A stretch of 64,000 nucleotides of DNA. It comes from Mariprofundaceae bacterium. GTDB lineage: Bacteria; Pseudomonadota; Zetaproteobacteria; Mariprofundales; Mariprofundaceae. Below, in pieces: positions 9,238-18,366 of the stretch. Made by a program: the position numbers and the translations under genes. Each line of letters opens with the position of its first letter. Within the stretch, counting starts at the first letter, position 1. The notes beneath the pieces are model-generated. The model was not told where the DNA came from, made no database searches, and saw only the letters and a list, made by a program, of their open reading frames with translations. The stretch is taken from the NCBI GenBank assembly GCA_015488115.1, contig WFOK01000013.1, positions 1-64,000 of the forward strand. The letters are read 5' to 3'.

Positions 9238-9557
9238 GGCACCGGATTGTTCATAATATCTAACATGTGTAAAGTTTGGCAAACACGCTCGGAGAACGAT
9301 GATGCGGCATGTGGAACGTGAAAGACGTGCCCCGAACTTGGACAAGCCTCGGATCCAAACGGTCATGCCTGGCGCCATGATCCGACGCCATCGCTTGCTT
9401 TTCCGCCCGCTTGCTTCAGGGTGCGCTCCTCCCGCAGGCGGACCACCCCCTGCTCTCACCTGTCCTTCACTGTGGATCGGTGTCCGGAAATGACAAGCAC
9501 CCTCACGATCAGTGAGTCCCGTCTATGGGATCGTTCGGGTGCGCAACAGGATAAGAC
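9238..9557. other. Intergenic region between divergent XRE regulator and rhlE
   Basis: This 320-base spacer separates the minus-strand regulator from plus-strand rhlE. It contains the candidate promoter at 9253-9282 and must hold the rhlE promoter, which I could not pin down. I see no convincing small gene, tRNA or strong hairpin in it. Confidence 0.6.
9253..9282 (-). promoter_or_regulatory. Candidate sigma70 promoter of the regulator-hyf operon
   Basis: On the minus strand TTGCCA (-35, five of six consensus bases) is followed after 18 bases by TATTAT (-10, five of six), about 16 bases before the regulator's ATG at 9237. The CATG palindrome in the spacer could be part of an operator. Seen by eye only. 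Confidence 0.45.
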
Positions 9558-10829
9558 ATGAAAACATTTGAACGACTCGGCCTAGGCGCCGACATCCTTC
9601 GTGCGGTTGCCGCCGAGGGATACACCAAACCCACGCCGGTGCAGGAGGCAACCGTTCCGCATGTGCTGGCAGGACGCGATGTGCTGGCCTGCGCCCAGAC
9701 CGGAACCGGAAAGACCGCAGCCTTCGCGCTTCCCTTGCTGCAGATGATGCAACAAAAGCCCGGCAAGCACCATCGACAGATTCGCACGCTGGTGCTGACG
9801 CCAACCCGGGAGCTGGCGGCCCAAGTGGAGGCCTGCATGAGCACCTACGGCAAACACCTCCCGCTCCGATCCACAGCGGTCTTCGGCGGCGTGGGCATCC
9901 AGCCCCAGATCCGGCGACTCCGGCGCGGCATGGATATCCTGGTTGCCACACCCGGCCGCCTGCTCGACCTGGCTCACCAGGGCGAGGCCGACCTATCCAG
10001 ACTCGAATTCCTTGTGCTCGATGAAGCCGACCGCATGCTGGACATGGGCTTCATTCACGATATCCGGCGAATCATGAAGCTGCTGCCCGAAAAACGGCAG
10101 AGCCTCCTGTTCTCGGCCACCTTCTCCGGGGAGCTCAAGCGCCTGGCCGGAGGGCTGCTGCAACACCCGGAGCATGTCGAGGTTGCACGCAATGAAACGT
10201 CGCATCAGGTGGGCCAGCGCGTGCACCCGGTCGGCAAATCCGAGAAACGGGCGCTCCTGACGCATCTGATACATGAGGGTGACTGGCAACAGGTGCTGGT
10301 GTTCACCAAAACCAAGCATGGCGCCAATCGCCTGAGCAGACAGCTCGGGGATGACGGCATCAAGGCAGCGGCCATTCATGGCAACAAAAGCCAGACGGCA
10401 CGCATGAAGGCCCTGAGTGATTTCAAGGCGGGACGCATCCGCGTGCTTGTGGCCACGGACATCGCAGCGCGCGGACTGGATATCCAGCAGTTGCCCCATG
10501 TGGTCAACTTCGAGCTGCCTCATGTGGCCGAGGATTATGTCCATCGCATCGGCCGAACGGGTCGCGCAGGCCATGTGGGCGAGGCCGTGTCCCTGGTCTG
10601 TGCCGAGGAGGCCGGGCTGCTGCACGGCATCGAACGCCTGATCCGGAGTCGAATCCCTCAGCGGGTGGTCCCGGGTTTCGAGCCGGACCCGGCGTGGCCT
10701 TCCGGCAGAGCCAAGGGCGATGTGCGGGCTTCCGGACGAATGCGCGCCGAGAAAGCTGCCGAGAAGCGGGGAGACGCCCGACGCAGACCGGACGGAAAGG
10801 TGCGACAAGGCGGGCGATCCGCCCGCTGA
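9558..10829 (+). CDS. rhlE: DEAD-box RNA helicase, RhlE-like
   Basis: A 423-residue ATP-dependent RNA helicase. The Q-motif region ([10 protein letters not shown]), Walker A AQTGTGKT, motif Ia PTRELA, motif II DEAD ([11 protein letters not shown]), motif III SAT, and motif [12 protein letters not shown] are all present in order. The last 50 residues form a basic Arg-rich tail typical of RhlE proteins, which aid ribosome assembly and RNA turnover. It stands alone, divergent from the XRE regulator. The RhlE assignment, as against another DEAD subgroup, rests on the [11 protein letters not shown] segment and the tail. Confidence 0.88.
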   Translation: MKTFERLGLGADILRAVAAEGYTKPTPVQEATVPHVLAGRDVLACAQTGTGKTAAFALPLLQMMQQKPGKHHRQIRTLVLTPTRELAAQVEACMSTYGKHLPLRSTAVFGGVGIQPQIRRLRRGMDILVATPGRLLDLAHQGEADLSRLEFLVLDEADRMLDMGFIHDIRRIMKLLPEKRQSLLFSATFSGELKRLAGGLLQHPEHVEVARNETSHQVGQRVHPVGKSEKRALLTHLIHEGDWQQVLVFTKTKHGANRLSRQLGDDGIKAAAIHGNKSQTARMKALSDFKAGRIRVLVATDIAARGLDIQQLPHVVNFELPHVAEDYVHRIGRTGRAGHVGEAVSLVCAEEAGLLHGIERLIRSRIPQRVVPGFEPDPAWPSGRAKGDVRASGRMRAEKAAEKRGDARRRPDGKVRQGGRSAR

Positions 10830-10964
10830 TCCGCAGGATGACTGATCCTTGCATGCCCTGCATGTTCATGCCCGGTTCATCCTTCATTCAGAAAGACGCA
10901 TCAGTGTCTGTGTCATGCTTCGTCTCTTTCTCAACGGGCGTCAGCGCACCATGGCACGGGAGCC

Positions 10965-11453
10965 ATGAACCGACGACGCGTCCTATCGCTGCTTCCCGGC
11001 GGCCTGCTTGCCTGCGTCGCCCTGCTCATGAACGGCAAGCATGTGGAGGCGAAAAACATGGAACACAAGTCATGGCGATTGACAGAGGAAGAATGGCGCA
11101 GGCGGCTGACACCCGCGCAATATCGCATTCTAAGGGAACAGGGAACCGAGCCGCCGTTCTCATCGCCCCTGCTCCATGAGCATCGACCGGGCCTCTATGT
11201 CTGCGCTGGTTGCGGCCTGGCTCTTTTCGATGCATCGTCCAAGTTCGAATCGGGCACGGGATGGCCCAGCTTCCATGCTCCCATCGAAGGAAGTGTGGAA
11301 ACAAGGCTGGACTTTCGTCTTGTCCTGCCACGCAGGGAATACCATTGCATCCGTTGTGGAGGCCATCAGGGACACGTCTTCGATGACGGACCGCCCCCCA
11401 CCGGCCAGCGGTGGTGCAACAACGGCCTGGCGCTGCAATTCATCCCCCGTTGA
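10965..11453 (+). CDS. msrB: Exported methionine-R-sulfoxide reductase MsrB
   Basis: A 162-residue MsrB that reduces the R form of methionine sulfoxide. Zinc ligands are Cys80/Cys83 (CAGC) and Cys128/Cys131 (CIRC, followed by GGHQGHVF), the substrate loop is GTGWPSF (97-103), and the catalytic Cys is 151 in RWCNNG (family usual: RYCIN). The N-terminus NRRRVLSLL plus a hydrophobic stretch looks like a twin-arginine or Sec signal peptide, so the enzyme probably works in the periplasm. An internal ATG at residue 32 would give a cytosolic form. Confidence 0.88.
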   Translation: MNRRRVLSLLPGGLLACVALLMNGKHVEAKNMEHKSWRLTEEEWRRRLTPAQYRILREQGTEPPFSSPLLHEHRPGLYVCAGCGLALFDASSKFESGTGWPSFHAPIEGSVETRLDFRLVLPRREYHCIRCGGHQGHVFDDGPPPTGQRWCNNGLALQFIPR

Positions 11454-11618
11454 GCACCGGTCCACCGGCACAAATGATCTCCCTCTGTTTCCGCCGTGGC
11501 TCTTCACGAGCTCATCGCATACAGACAAGCTCGGCAGAAGCATGACCCCCAACGGCCGAGACGGGCCGATATTGTTGTCGTTTGCATTTCCATTCCATGC
11601 CCTTTACGTTGCCGCATC

Positions 11619-12194
11619 ATGAAGCCAGAGATACGAGGAGTGATTCTGGATAGGGATGGGGTGATCAATTTCGATTCTCCCGACTACATCCTGACGCCAG
11701 ATCAATGGTGTCCCATTCCGGGAAGCCTCGAGGCGATTGCGGCCCTGACCTGCGCCCACATCCCCGTGGCCATTGCCAGCAATCAATCGGCCCTGGGACG
11801 TGGCATGCTGGATGCATCCACGTTCCGCGCCATTCATGAAAAGATGATGGAGGCAATCGAGCATGCCGGCGGCCGCATCGAGCATGTGGCCTACTGCCCA
11901 CATGCTCCGGAGGAAGGGTGCGCGTGCCGAAAGCCCAAGCCAGGGCTTGTGCTGGCCTGTCTGCAAGCGCTAGGGCTGAGGGATTCGCCGATGCATGCAC
12001 TGATGATTGGTGACTCCTTGCGCGATATCGAGGCGGCGCATCGTGCCGGCACAAGTGCTTGTCTGGTTCGTACGGGCTACGGCGACGCGGACAGCATTCT
12101 TGCAGCGGCAAAAAACATCGACCCTCACATTCGCAGCTACTCGTCCCTTCTGGAAGCTGTCCAGGCCTTGCTGGATGATGAGGAGGTTGCATGA
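11619..12194 (+). CDS. gmhB: D-glycero-manno-heptose-1,7-bisphosphate 7-phosphatase
   Basis: A 191-residue HAD-superfamily phosphatase of the lipopolysaccharide heptose pathway. The nucleophile motif is LDRDGVIN (residues 10-17), followed by the zinc-loop pattern CPHAPEEGCACRKPKPG and the HAD motif IGDSLRDIEAA. These together are typical of GmhB/HisB-N. The start at 11619 places the nucleophile where the family has it. Its stop overlaps the plsC start (ATGA), a pairing common in related bacteria. Confidence 0.9.
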   Translation: MKPEIRGVILDRDGVINFDSPDYILTPDQWCPIPGSLEAIAALTCAHIPVAIASNQSALGRGMLDASTFRAIHEKMMEAIEHAGGRIEHVAYCPHAPEEGCACRKPKPGLVLACLQALGLRDSPMHALMIGDSLRDIEAAHRAGTSACLVRTGYGDADSILAAAKNIDPHIRSYSSLLEAVQALLDDEEVA

Positions 12195-12907
12195 TCCTGT
12201 TGCGTTCGGCCCTGTTCAATCTGCTGTTCTTTCTGGTCACCCCCGTGTTTTCCTTGCTGGTCCTGTTCTCCCGTCCATTCGGCTTTTCTGTTTCATGGTT
12301 CTGGGCCAGGGCCTGGTCATCCCTGACACGCGGGCTGTTAAGGCTGTGCTGCGGCATTCGCATTCGCATCGAGGGACGGGAGCATTTGCCGGATGAGCCA
12401 TGCGTGGTCATCGGCAAGCATCAGTCCGCCCTGGAAACAATCATGATGCCCCTGCTCGTTCCTCCCTACACCTGGGTACTGAAGCGCGAGTTGCTGCACA
12501 TACCCTTCTTTGGCTGGGCCTTGATGGCCTTGGGCACGATTGCCATTCGTCGCAGCAGTCCCAGGGATGCACTCAAGCAGGTGCTTGTGCAAGGGCGGCG
12601 GTTTCTGGAACAGGGCCGGTGGATTGTCATCTTTCCCGAGGGTACGCGCACCCCGGTCGGTAAAACGGGCAGGTACCAGCCTGGTGGCATCGTGCTGGCA
12701 CAGAAGGCCGGCGTCGGCCTCCTGCCGCTGGCACACAACGCCGGGCGATGCTGGCCAAGGAAAGGATTCATGAAGTATCCGGGAACGGTCACACTGCGCT
12801 TTCTGCCCTTCATTCCCCCGGACCAGGTCGCGTCAACGCCGCGAGATGAGCTCCTGAGCAGGATCAGGGACCAGATCGAACAGGAGACGCGCCGGCTGGG
12901 CGGTTAA
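12191..12907 (+). CDS. plsC: 1-acyl-sn-glycerol-3-phosphate acyltransferase
   Basis: A 238-residue membrane-bound acyltransferase making phosphatidic acid. N-terminal hydrophobic segments precede the catalytic motif, which is HQSALE (His77, Glu82), i.e. HX4E in place of the usual HX4D; this variant is known in a PlsC subgroup. The phosphate-binding motif FPEGTR is present. It is translationally coupled to gmhB, consistent with membrane/LPS biogenesis. Confidence 0.88.
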   Translation: MILLRSALFNLLFFLVTPVFSLLVLFSRPFGFSVSWFWARAWSSLTRGLLRLCCGIRIRIEGREHLPDEPCVVIGKHQSALETIMMPLLVPPYTWVLKRELLHIPFFGWALMALGTIAIRRSSPRDALKQVLVQGRRFLEQGRWIVIFPEGTRTPVGKTGRYQPGGIVLAQKAGVGLLPLAHNAGRCWPRKGFMKYPGTVTLRFLPFIPPDQVASTPRDELLSRIRDQIEQETRRLGG

Positions 12908-12968
12908 GAAGAGCCTGCCGTCTTCCCGTCGGGGGACGGGACATGGCCCTGACCGTACACTGCCAGGC

Positions 12969-13325
12969 TTACGAGCGCTCCAGCAGTTCGAGCACCTTCT
13001 CCGGCGGCCGGCAGACCGCAGCAAGCCTGTCATCCACGATGACAATGGGACGCTCGATGACCTTTGGATACTGCGTCAACAGCTGAATGGCTTCGCTCCT
13101 GTCCAGTCTCTGGCCCTTGAAATGCGCCTTGTAGTCGGCTTCCTGGCGGCGCATGATGTCTTCTGGCTCCATGCCGAGCAGATCGAGGACATGCTCCAAC
13201 TCATGCGGTGCTGGCGGATTCTTCAGATATTCGACGATCCTCGGCTCGATGCCGGCCTCCCTGAGCAAACCAAGGGCCTGGCGGGATTTCGAACAACGGG
13301 GATTGTGGAAAATGACGATGGACAT
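12969..13325 (-). CDS. arsC: ArsC-family (glutaredoxin-type) reductase
   Basis: A 118-residue ArsC/Spx-family thioredoxin-fold protein. The catalytic site is HNPRCSKSRQ (Cys11), as in glutaredoxin-dependent arsenate reductases. There is no arsR or arsB nearby, so arsenate reduction is not certain. ATG 13325 follows an AAGGGAGACG ribosome binding site. It lies 26 bases downstream of uvrD on the same strand, as the third gene of a clc-uvrD-arsC run. Confidence 0.85.
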   Translation of the reverse strand: MSIVIFHNPRCSKSRQALGLLREAGIEPRIVEYLKNPPAPHELEHVLDLLGMEPEDIMRRQEADYKAHFKGQRLDRSEAIQLLTQYPKVIERPIVIVDDRLAAVCRPPEKVLELLERS

Positions 13326-13351
13326 GCGGGCGTCTCCCTTCTTGAATCGAA

Positions 13352-15451
13352 TCAACCGGACAGCGGCTCAAGAGCCGCATATTTAAGCATCAGTCGCTTC
13401 ACGCCGGCAAGTCGGAACTGAACCGTGATGCGCGTGGCCTCGCCGCTGCCTTCCAGACCGAGCACGATGCCCTCGCCAAACGTTGGATGGCGGACGCTCT
13501 GCCCGATATCCAGCATGCTGTCCGCTGCAGCCGCATCAACCGGCACCGCCTCATTCTGTGTCCGGTCCAGGACATCCCCGGCCAGGCCTGAAATGAAGCG
13601 GCTTGGGCGCGGATAGACGAATTCGCCGAAGGCGCGCCGCACCCGCGCCGTGCTCAACAGCAGATCATTGCGCGCGCGCGTAATGCCGACATACAGCAGA
13701 CGGCGCTCTTCGGCCACGGCGGAGGGGCCCTCGTCGATAGCCCGTTGATGGGGCAGAAGCCCTTCCTCGACACCGCAGAGCACCACCGAATCGAACTCCA
13801 GTCCCTTGGCCCGATGCAGGCTCATGAGATTGACCGCATCCTCGTCCGGATCGGACTCCTCGCCGCTTTGCAGCAGGGATGCGCGATCAAGAAACTCCAC
13901 CGGCGTCAGGCCGGCCTCCATGGCCGATTCAATCGCGTTCTGAAGTGCCCTGAGGTTCTCCAGGCGCGCTGCAGACTCAAGTTCGCCCATGGCCCCGAGG
14001 CTGTCGAGATAACCGCTCTGCTCGAGGATGGGCCATAACCCCCGGTCGTTGCGCGAGCCATGCTGTTCCCTGACTTGTCGCACCAATCGGGCGAGGGGTT
14101 GCAGGCGATGCATGGGCGCTGGTGGGGAGGGACTGTCCGCCACCTGATCAAGCCAGTCTGCTGCACGCATGCCAGCCCGACTCAGAGCCTCCGCAAGCCG
14201 CTCCATGCCTTTGGCTCCAATCCCCCGTTTGGGCTTGTTCGCTATGCGCATCAGATGCATGGCATCCGCCGTGCGGGTCACAAGTGACCAGAAGGCCAGC
14301 GCATCCTTGATTTCCATGCGTTCAAAGAAACCGAGTCCGCCAATGACCCTGTAGGGAATGGAAGACTCGCGCAACACCTGCTCAAGCGGGAGGGATTGAC
14401 GATTGGACCGGTAAAGCACGGCCATGTCCTTCCATGGAGTGCCGCGCTCCCGGCGCGACCGAAGGTGTTCGGCGATGCGGCGGGCCTCGTCAAATTCATC
14501 ATGACAGACGAGTAGCTTGGGCTTGTCGCCCTCTTCCCGCGTGGCGCGAAGAAGCTTGTCATGTCGTTCGGCGTTTTCATGGATGACGGCATTGGCCAGC
14601 TTCAGGATGGCCGCGGTCGAACGGTAATTGTATTCGAGGCGGTGGACGCCCGCTTGCGGCCAAAGACGGACAAAGTCGAGAATATGGCGCACATCGGCAC
14701 CTCGCCACCCATAGATGGACTGATCATCGTCTCCGACGACGGTGAGGTTCCGGTGCTCCGCGCACATGAGCATCAGCCATTCGTGCTGGATGGGGTTGGT
14801 GTCCTGATATTCATCCACGAGCACGTGATCAAACCGCGCGCGAATCGCATCGGCGATGTCGGCGCGCTCCCGCAACAGGCGAACCATGTTCAGGATCAGA
14901 TCGGAAAAATCCATGCGCTCGTTGCGCATGAGCTCCTGCTGGTATGAGCGGTACAGCTCGTGCAGCGCGATGCCGTTCCATTGCTGCTCGGGACACTGCT
15001 CGGGCAGGAGGCCGCCATGCTTGCAATGCTCGATCCAGCTCTGGAGATATTGCGGATGCAATCGCTCCGAAGCGATGTTTCTTTCCTTCAACAGGCGCTT
15101 GACCAGTGCCCGCTGATCATCGGCATCGACGATCAGAAAGGATTTGGGATAACCCAGAACATCGGCATATCGGCGCAACAGACGCAGGGAAATGGCATGA
15201 AAGGTTCCGGCGAGAACGCCACCGCAGTCATCGCCCACCAGCATGGTCAGCCGCTCTTGCAACTCCATGGCGGCCTTGTTCGTGAAGGTGACGGCCAGGA
15301 TGCGATGCGGAGCCACGCCCCGCTCCGCAATGAGATGGCCGATGCGATGCACGATGGTACGCGTCTTGCCGGAGCCCGCTCCTGCCAGAATCAGTTGCGG
15401 GCCATCGCCAGCCGTCACGGCGCGCTGCTGCTGCTCATTCAATCCGTTCAT
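13352..15451 (-). CDS. uvrD: UvrD-type 3'-5' DNA helicase
   Basis: A 699-residue superfamily 1A helicase. Motifs in order: Walker A AGAGSGKT (residues 23-30), AVTFTNKAA, DEYQDTN (motif II), GDDDQSIYGWRGA (motif III), EYNYRST (motif IV), NLMSLHRAKGLEF (motif V) and YVGITRAR (motif VI). The C-terminal HPTFGEGIVLGLEGSGE segment matches the Tudor-like end of UvrD/PcrA, which Rep lacks, so UvrD is favoured over Rep. Its start overlaps the stop of the ClC gene. Confidence 0.88.
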   Translation of the reverse strand: MNGLNEQQQRAVTAGDGPQLILAGAGSGKTRTIVHRIGHLIAERGVAPHRILAVTFTNKAAMELQERLTMLVGDDCGGVLAGTFHAISLRLLRRYADVLGYPKSFLIVDADDQRALVKRLLKERNIASERLHPQYLQSWIEHCKHGGLLPEQCPEQQWNGIALHELYRSYQQELMRNERMDFSDLILNMVRLLRERADIADAIRARFDHVLVDEYQDTNPIQHEWLMLMCAEHRNLTVVGDDDQSIYGWRGADVRHILDFVRLWPQAGVHRLEYNYRSTAAILKLANAVIHENAERHDKLLRATREEGDKPKLLVCHDEFDEARRIAEHLRSRRERGTPWKDMAVLYRSNRQSLPLEQVLRESSIPYRVIGGLGFFERMEIKDALAFWSLVTRTADAMHLMRIANKPKRGIGAKGMERLAEALSRAGMRAADWLDQVADSPSPPAPMHRLQPLARLVRQVREQHGSRNDRGLWPILEQSGYLDSLGAMGELESAARLENLRALQNAIESAMEAGLTPVEFLDRASLLQSGEESDPDEDAVNLMSLHRAKGLEFDSVVLCGVEEGLLPHQRAIDEGPSAVAEERRLLYVGITRARNDLLLSTARVRRAFGEFVYPRPSRFISGLAGDVLDRTQNEAVPVDAAAADSMLDIGQSVRHPTFGEGIVLGLEGSGEATRITVQFRLAGVKRLMLKYAALEPLSG

Positions 15452-17250
15452 TGGTCCTGCTGCATGGTTTCGCCATGTTTGATCATCAACTGATGGTAGG
15501 TCTGAAACACCGCATTGCGCGCCAGCACCCCCAGCACCCTGCGCGGATTTTCAGCCGAGACCACCGGGATCTGCTCGAAACTTTCCTTGTCAAAGGTGCG
15601 AATGGCCTCGAGCAGGCTACCATCCTCGGAAATCACGCGGACATTCCGGTTCGCAACCTCGGCGGCCACGATAGCCTGGTCAAGGCTCGGATCGAGCAAC
15701 CAGTTTTGCAAGTCTGCAAAGGTGACAATGCCAACCATCAGCCCTTCATCATCGACGACCTGCACGCATCCCTTGCCCGAGCTGACATAGATGCGCTTGA
15801 GTTCCACCAGGGGGGTGTTCATGTGCACCGAGGGGATCTTGCGCCAGGGGATCTGCGTGACCTTGACCGATCGCATCCACGATTGTTCCCTGCCCCATTC
15901 GGTATTGATGCCGCGCTCTTCCAGGGACTCCGTGAACACCGAAGCGCGACCGAATGCTCGCGTGACCAGCGTGGCCACGCTGCAGGCTGCCATAAGCGGC
16001 AGCATGATGTGATAATCAGCGGTCATTTCAAACACCATGAGCATGACCGTGATGGGAGCCTGAAGCGCAGCCGCTGTCAGGGCGCCGCAGGCCACAAGTG
16101 CATATGCGCCATAGCTTTCCGAGTAGGCCGGAGCAAACCCGTGAGCCACACCGCCAAACAAGGCGCCCACGCAGGCCCCGAGAAACAGAGAAGGACCGAG
16201 CAATCCGCCGGGGAACCCTCCAGCGGAACAAATGATCGTGCCGACAAGCTTGCAAACCAGCAGGATGCCCAGAAAAAGCCCCAAGGGCAGCATGATGTCG
16301 AGCAATTCCGGACGGATCTGTTCAAGCATCATCGAGGCGACGGTTTCGTAGCCGATGGACATGATCTCCGGCACAAAAAGCCCGATGAGGCCCAGCAACA
16401 GGCCGGCAACGGCGGGCCGCAGCCGGCGGTCGGGAACGAAGCGCTCATAAAGACGCCGTGTCGGCGCCAGGGACTTGATCAGGATCGTGGCCACCAATCC
16501 GCAAATGACGCCCATGATCAGGTAGGCAGGGATCTCCCATGCGCTGATCAACTGGAATTCCGGAATGATGAAGGCCGGGAAATTGCCCAGTTCCGAGCGT
16601 GTGATCACCGTGGCCAAGACGGAAGCAATCACGATGGGACTGAAGGTTGCAATCGTATAGTCAGCAAGGATGACCTCCAGGGCGAACAGGACACCAGCGA
16701 TGGGGGTATTGAACGAGGAGGCGATGCCGGCCGCCACACCACAACCGATGAGGGTCCGGATCTGCTGTTCGGTCAGCCCGAGGCGCTGGCCGATTTCCGA
16801 CGAAATCAGCGCACCAAGCGCCACCGTGGGGCCTTCCCTGCCCAGGCTGGCTCCACTTCCGATGGAGACGGCCGTTCCCACGGTTTCGGTGATCATCTGG
16901 CGATTGTTGATCCTTCCCTTTCTTTCGACGAGGTCAGCTAGCACGCCTGGAACCCCCCGCAATTCTCCCCCGGGAAGAAAATGGACCACGATGATGCCGA
17001 CTAGCAGCCCGGCGCAGGTGGGGGCAATGAGATAGATGTACCAGGGAAGCTCGTCGATAACCTGTTCCCATGTCCGCTCGCCGGTCCACAGCAGGCTCAC
17101 CCATTCAATGCCGAAGCGCAGCAGCAGGGCAGCATAGCCGGAGATCACGCCGACAACGATGGCCAACAGGACCAGATAGATCGTATCCTGACCGTGAAGC
17201 TTGGTCAGGGATCTAAACTGCCATGTGCGAAGCCATTCCCAGACAGACAC
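15448..17250 (-). CDS. ClC-family chloride channel/transporter with CBS domains
   Basis: A 600-residue ClC protein: a membrane core (about residues 25-440) followed by two CBS domains (about 470-590). Chloride-site motifs GSGASLGREGP (with the gating glutamate in REGP) and GGLLGPSLFLGA are visible. A GTG start at 17250 with GGAG five bases upstream is preferred; an ATG at 17364 would add 38 residues of non-membrane sequence. It heads the clc-uvrD-arsC-like group. Whether it is a channel or a Cl-/H+ exchanger cannot be decided here. Confidence 0.88.
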   Translation of the reverse strand: MSVWEWLRTWQFRSLTKLHGQDTIYLVLLAIVVGVISGYAALLLRFGIEWVSLLWTGERTWEQVIDELPWYIYLIAPTCAGLLVGIIVVHFLPGGELRGVPGVLADLVERKGRINNRQMITETVGTAVSIGSGASLGREGPTVALGALISSEIGQRLGLTEQQIRTLIGCGVAAGIASSFNTPIAGVLFALEVILADYTIATFSPIVIASVLATVITRSELGNFPAFIIPEFQLISAWEIPAYLIMGVICGLVATILIKSLAPTRRLYERFVPDRRLRPAVAGLLLGLIGLFVPEIMSIGYETVASMMLEQIRPELLDIMLPLGLFLGILLVCKLVGTIICSAGGFPGGLLGPSLFLGACVGALFGGVAHGFAPAYSESYGAYALVACGALTAAALQAPITVMLMVFEMTADYHIMLPLMAACSVATLVTRAFGRASVFTESLEERGINTEWGREQSWMRSVKVTQIPWRKIPSVHMNTPLVELKRIYVSSGKGCVQVVDDEGLMVGIVTFADLQNWLLDPSLDQAIVAAEVANRNVRVISEDGSLLEAIRTFDKESFEQIPVVSAENPRRVLGVLARNAVFQTYHQLMIKHGETMQQDQ

Positions 17251-17392
17251 GCATGCTCCATGGTTGCAGGTTGCCAGGCGGGGTCTCGCCTGTTCAGCAG
17301 GCGAGCATAGCAAACGCTCCGGCACGCGCCCATCACGTATTTTGCTCCAGGTAACCTTTATCATCAGCCTGGCTGGCTGCTAGCCTGCGCCG

Positions 17393-18334
17393 ATGCAAAG
17401 CGTGTTGCTGGCCATGGCCTCCATCATTCTTGCCGGAATGGCATGGCGACTGTGGCTGGGCGCCGAGCACGCTGAACGAATCCGGGGCGTGCTTGCCGGC
17501 GCCGTCTATCAGCTGTTTCTTCCGGCGCTTGTCCTGCACGTGCTCTGGTCAACGCCGGTGGACCTGAACACCCTGAGAATCCCCGTGGTTGCGGCGGCCG
17601 CCGTGCTGGGATCCATGATGCTGGCCTATCTGATGTACGGGCGCGTCCTTTCAGACAGGACCAATCATGCAGCCGTCGGCGCCCTGCTTCTGGCCTCGGC
17701 CTTCGGCAATTTCACCTACCTGGGATTGCCGGTGCTGACCCAAACCTTCGGTGAATGGAGCCAGTTCATTGCCATCCAGTTCGATCTGCTGGCCAGCACA
17801 CCTCTGCTGTTCACCGTAGGTATCCTGCTTGCGCGTCATTACGGAAAGGCGGATGACGGGCACCCCTTTCTGGACCTGTTGCGCGTGCCCGCCATCTGGG
17901 CTGCAAGCTTCGGCTTGTTGTTCAGCAGCCTGCACCTGGAAGCTCCGGCATGGCTGGAGCAGGCGCTGCGCACCTTGGGCAGTGCGGTCATTCCCCTGAT
18001 GTTGCTTTCTGTGGGCATGGCCCTGCGCTGGCAGGCCGGCTGGCTGGCCCGGGCGCCCATGCTGTTGCCGATGCTGGGCCTGCAATTGTTTGTGATGCCG
18101 CTTATCGCCTGGGCGCTCTGCCGGGCGCTTGGGGTACCTGAACAACTGCTCGCACCGATGGTCATCGAGGCGGCCATGCCTTGCATGGTGCTTGGGCTGG
18201 TCATCTGCGACCGCTTTCGCCTGGATGCATCCCTTTACGCGGAAGCAGTAACGGTTTCCACCCTGCTTTCCTTCCTGACCCTCCCGCTCTGGCTGCACTG
18301 GCTTTCCCGGGATCTGCCCGCACTTTCTGGATAA
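17393..18334 (+). CDS. AEC (auxin efflux carrier) family transporter
   Basis: A 313-residue membrane protein with about ten transmembrane helices arranged as two five-helix halves, as in the auxin efflux carrier/MleP family of organic-anion transporters. Helix-breaking motifs ASAFGNFTYLGLPV (about 101-114) and the PLMLLSVGMALRW stretch in the second half are family hallmarks. The start lies near the divergent ClC gene. The substrate is unknown. Confidence 0.85.
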   Translation: MQSVLLAMASIILAGMAWRLWLGAEHAERIRGVLAGAVYQLFLPALVLHVLWSTPVDLNTLRIPVVAAAAVLGSMMLAYLMYGRVLSDRTNHAAVGALLLASAFGNFTYLGLPVLTQTFGEWSQFIAIQFDLLASTPLLFTVGILLARHYGKADDGHPFLDLLRVPAIWAASFGLLFSSLHLEAPAWLEQALRTLGSAVIPLMLLSVGMALRWQAGWLARAPMLLPMLGLQLFVMPLIAWALCRALGVPEQLLAPMVIEAAMPCMVLGLVICDRFRLDASLYAEAVTVSTLLSFLTLPLWLHWLSRDLPALSG

Positions 18335-18366
18335 TGCCTTCTTCCATTCCGCATCAGCGCGGGAGA

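Noticed and set aside
9238-9256. GGCAC-containing stretch resembling a sigma-54 promoter upstream of the XRE regulator
   Set aside because: The -12 GC element is not at the required spacing; a sigma70-like element fits better.
12925-12940. Hairpin CCCGTC-GGGG-GACGGG between plsC and the arsC-like gene
   Set aside because: Only a six-base stem with no T-run on either side, so not supported as a terminator.
15451-16941. A 496-residue plus-strand open frame opposite the ClC gene
   Set aside because: Its translation is rich in His, Arg and Gln with no motifs, as expected from the reverse of a membrane protein gene.
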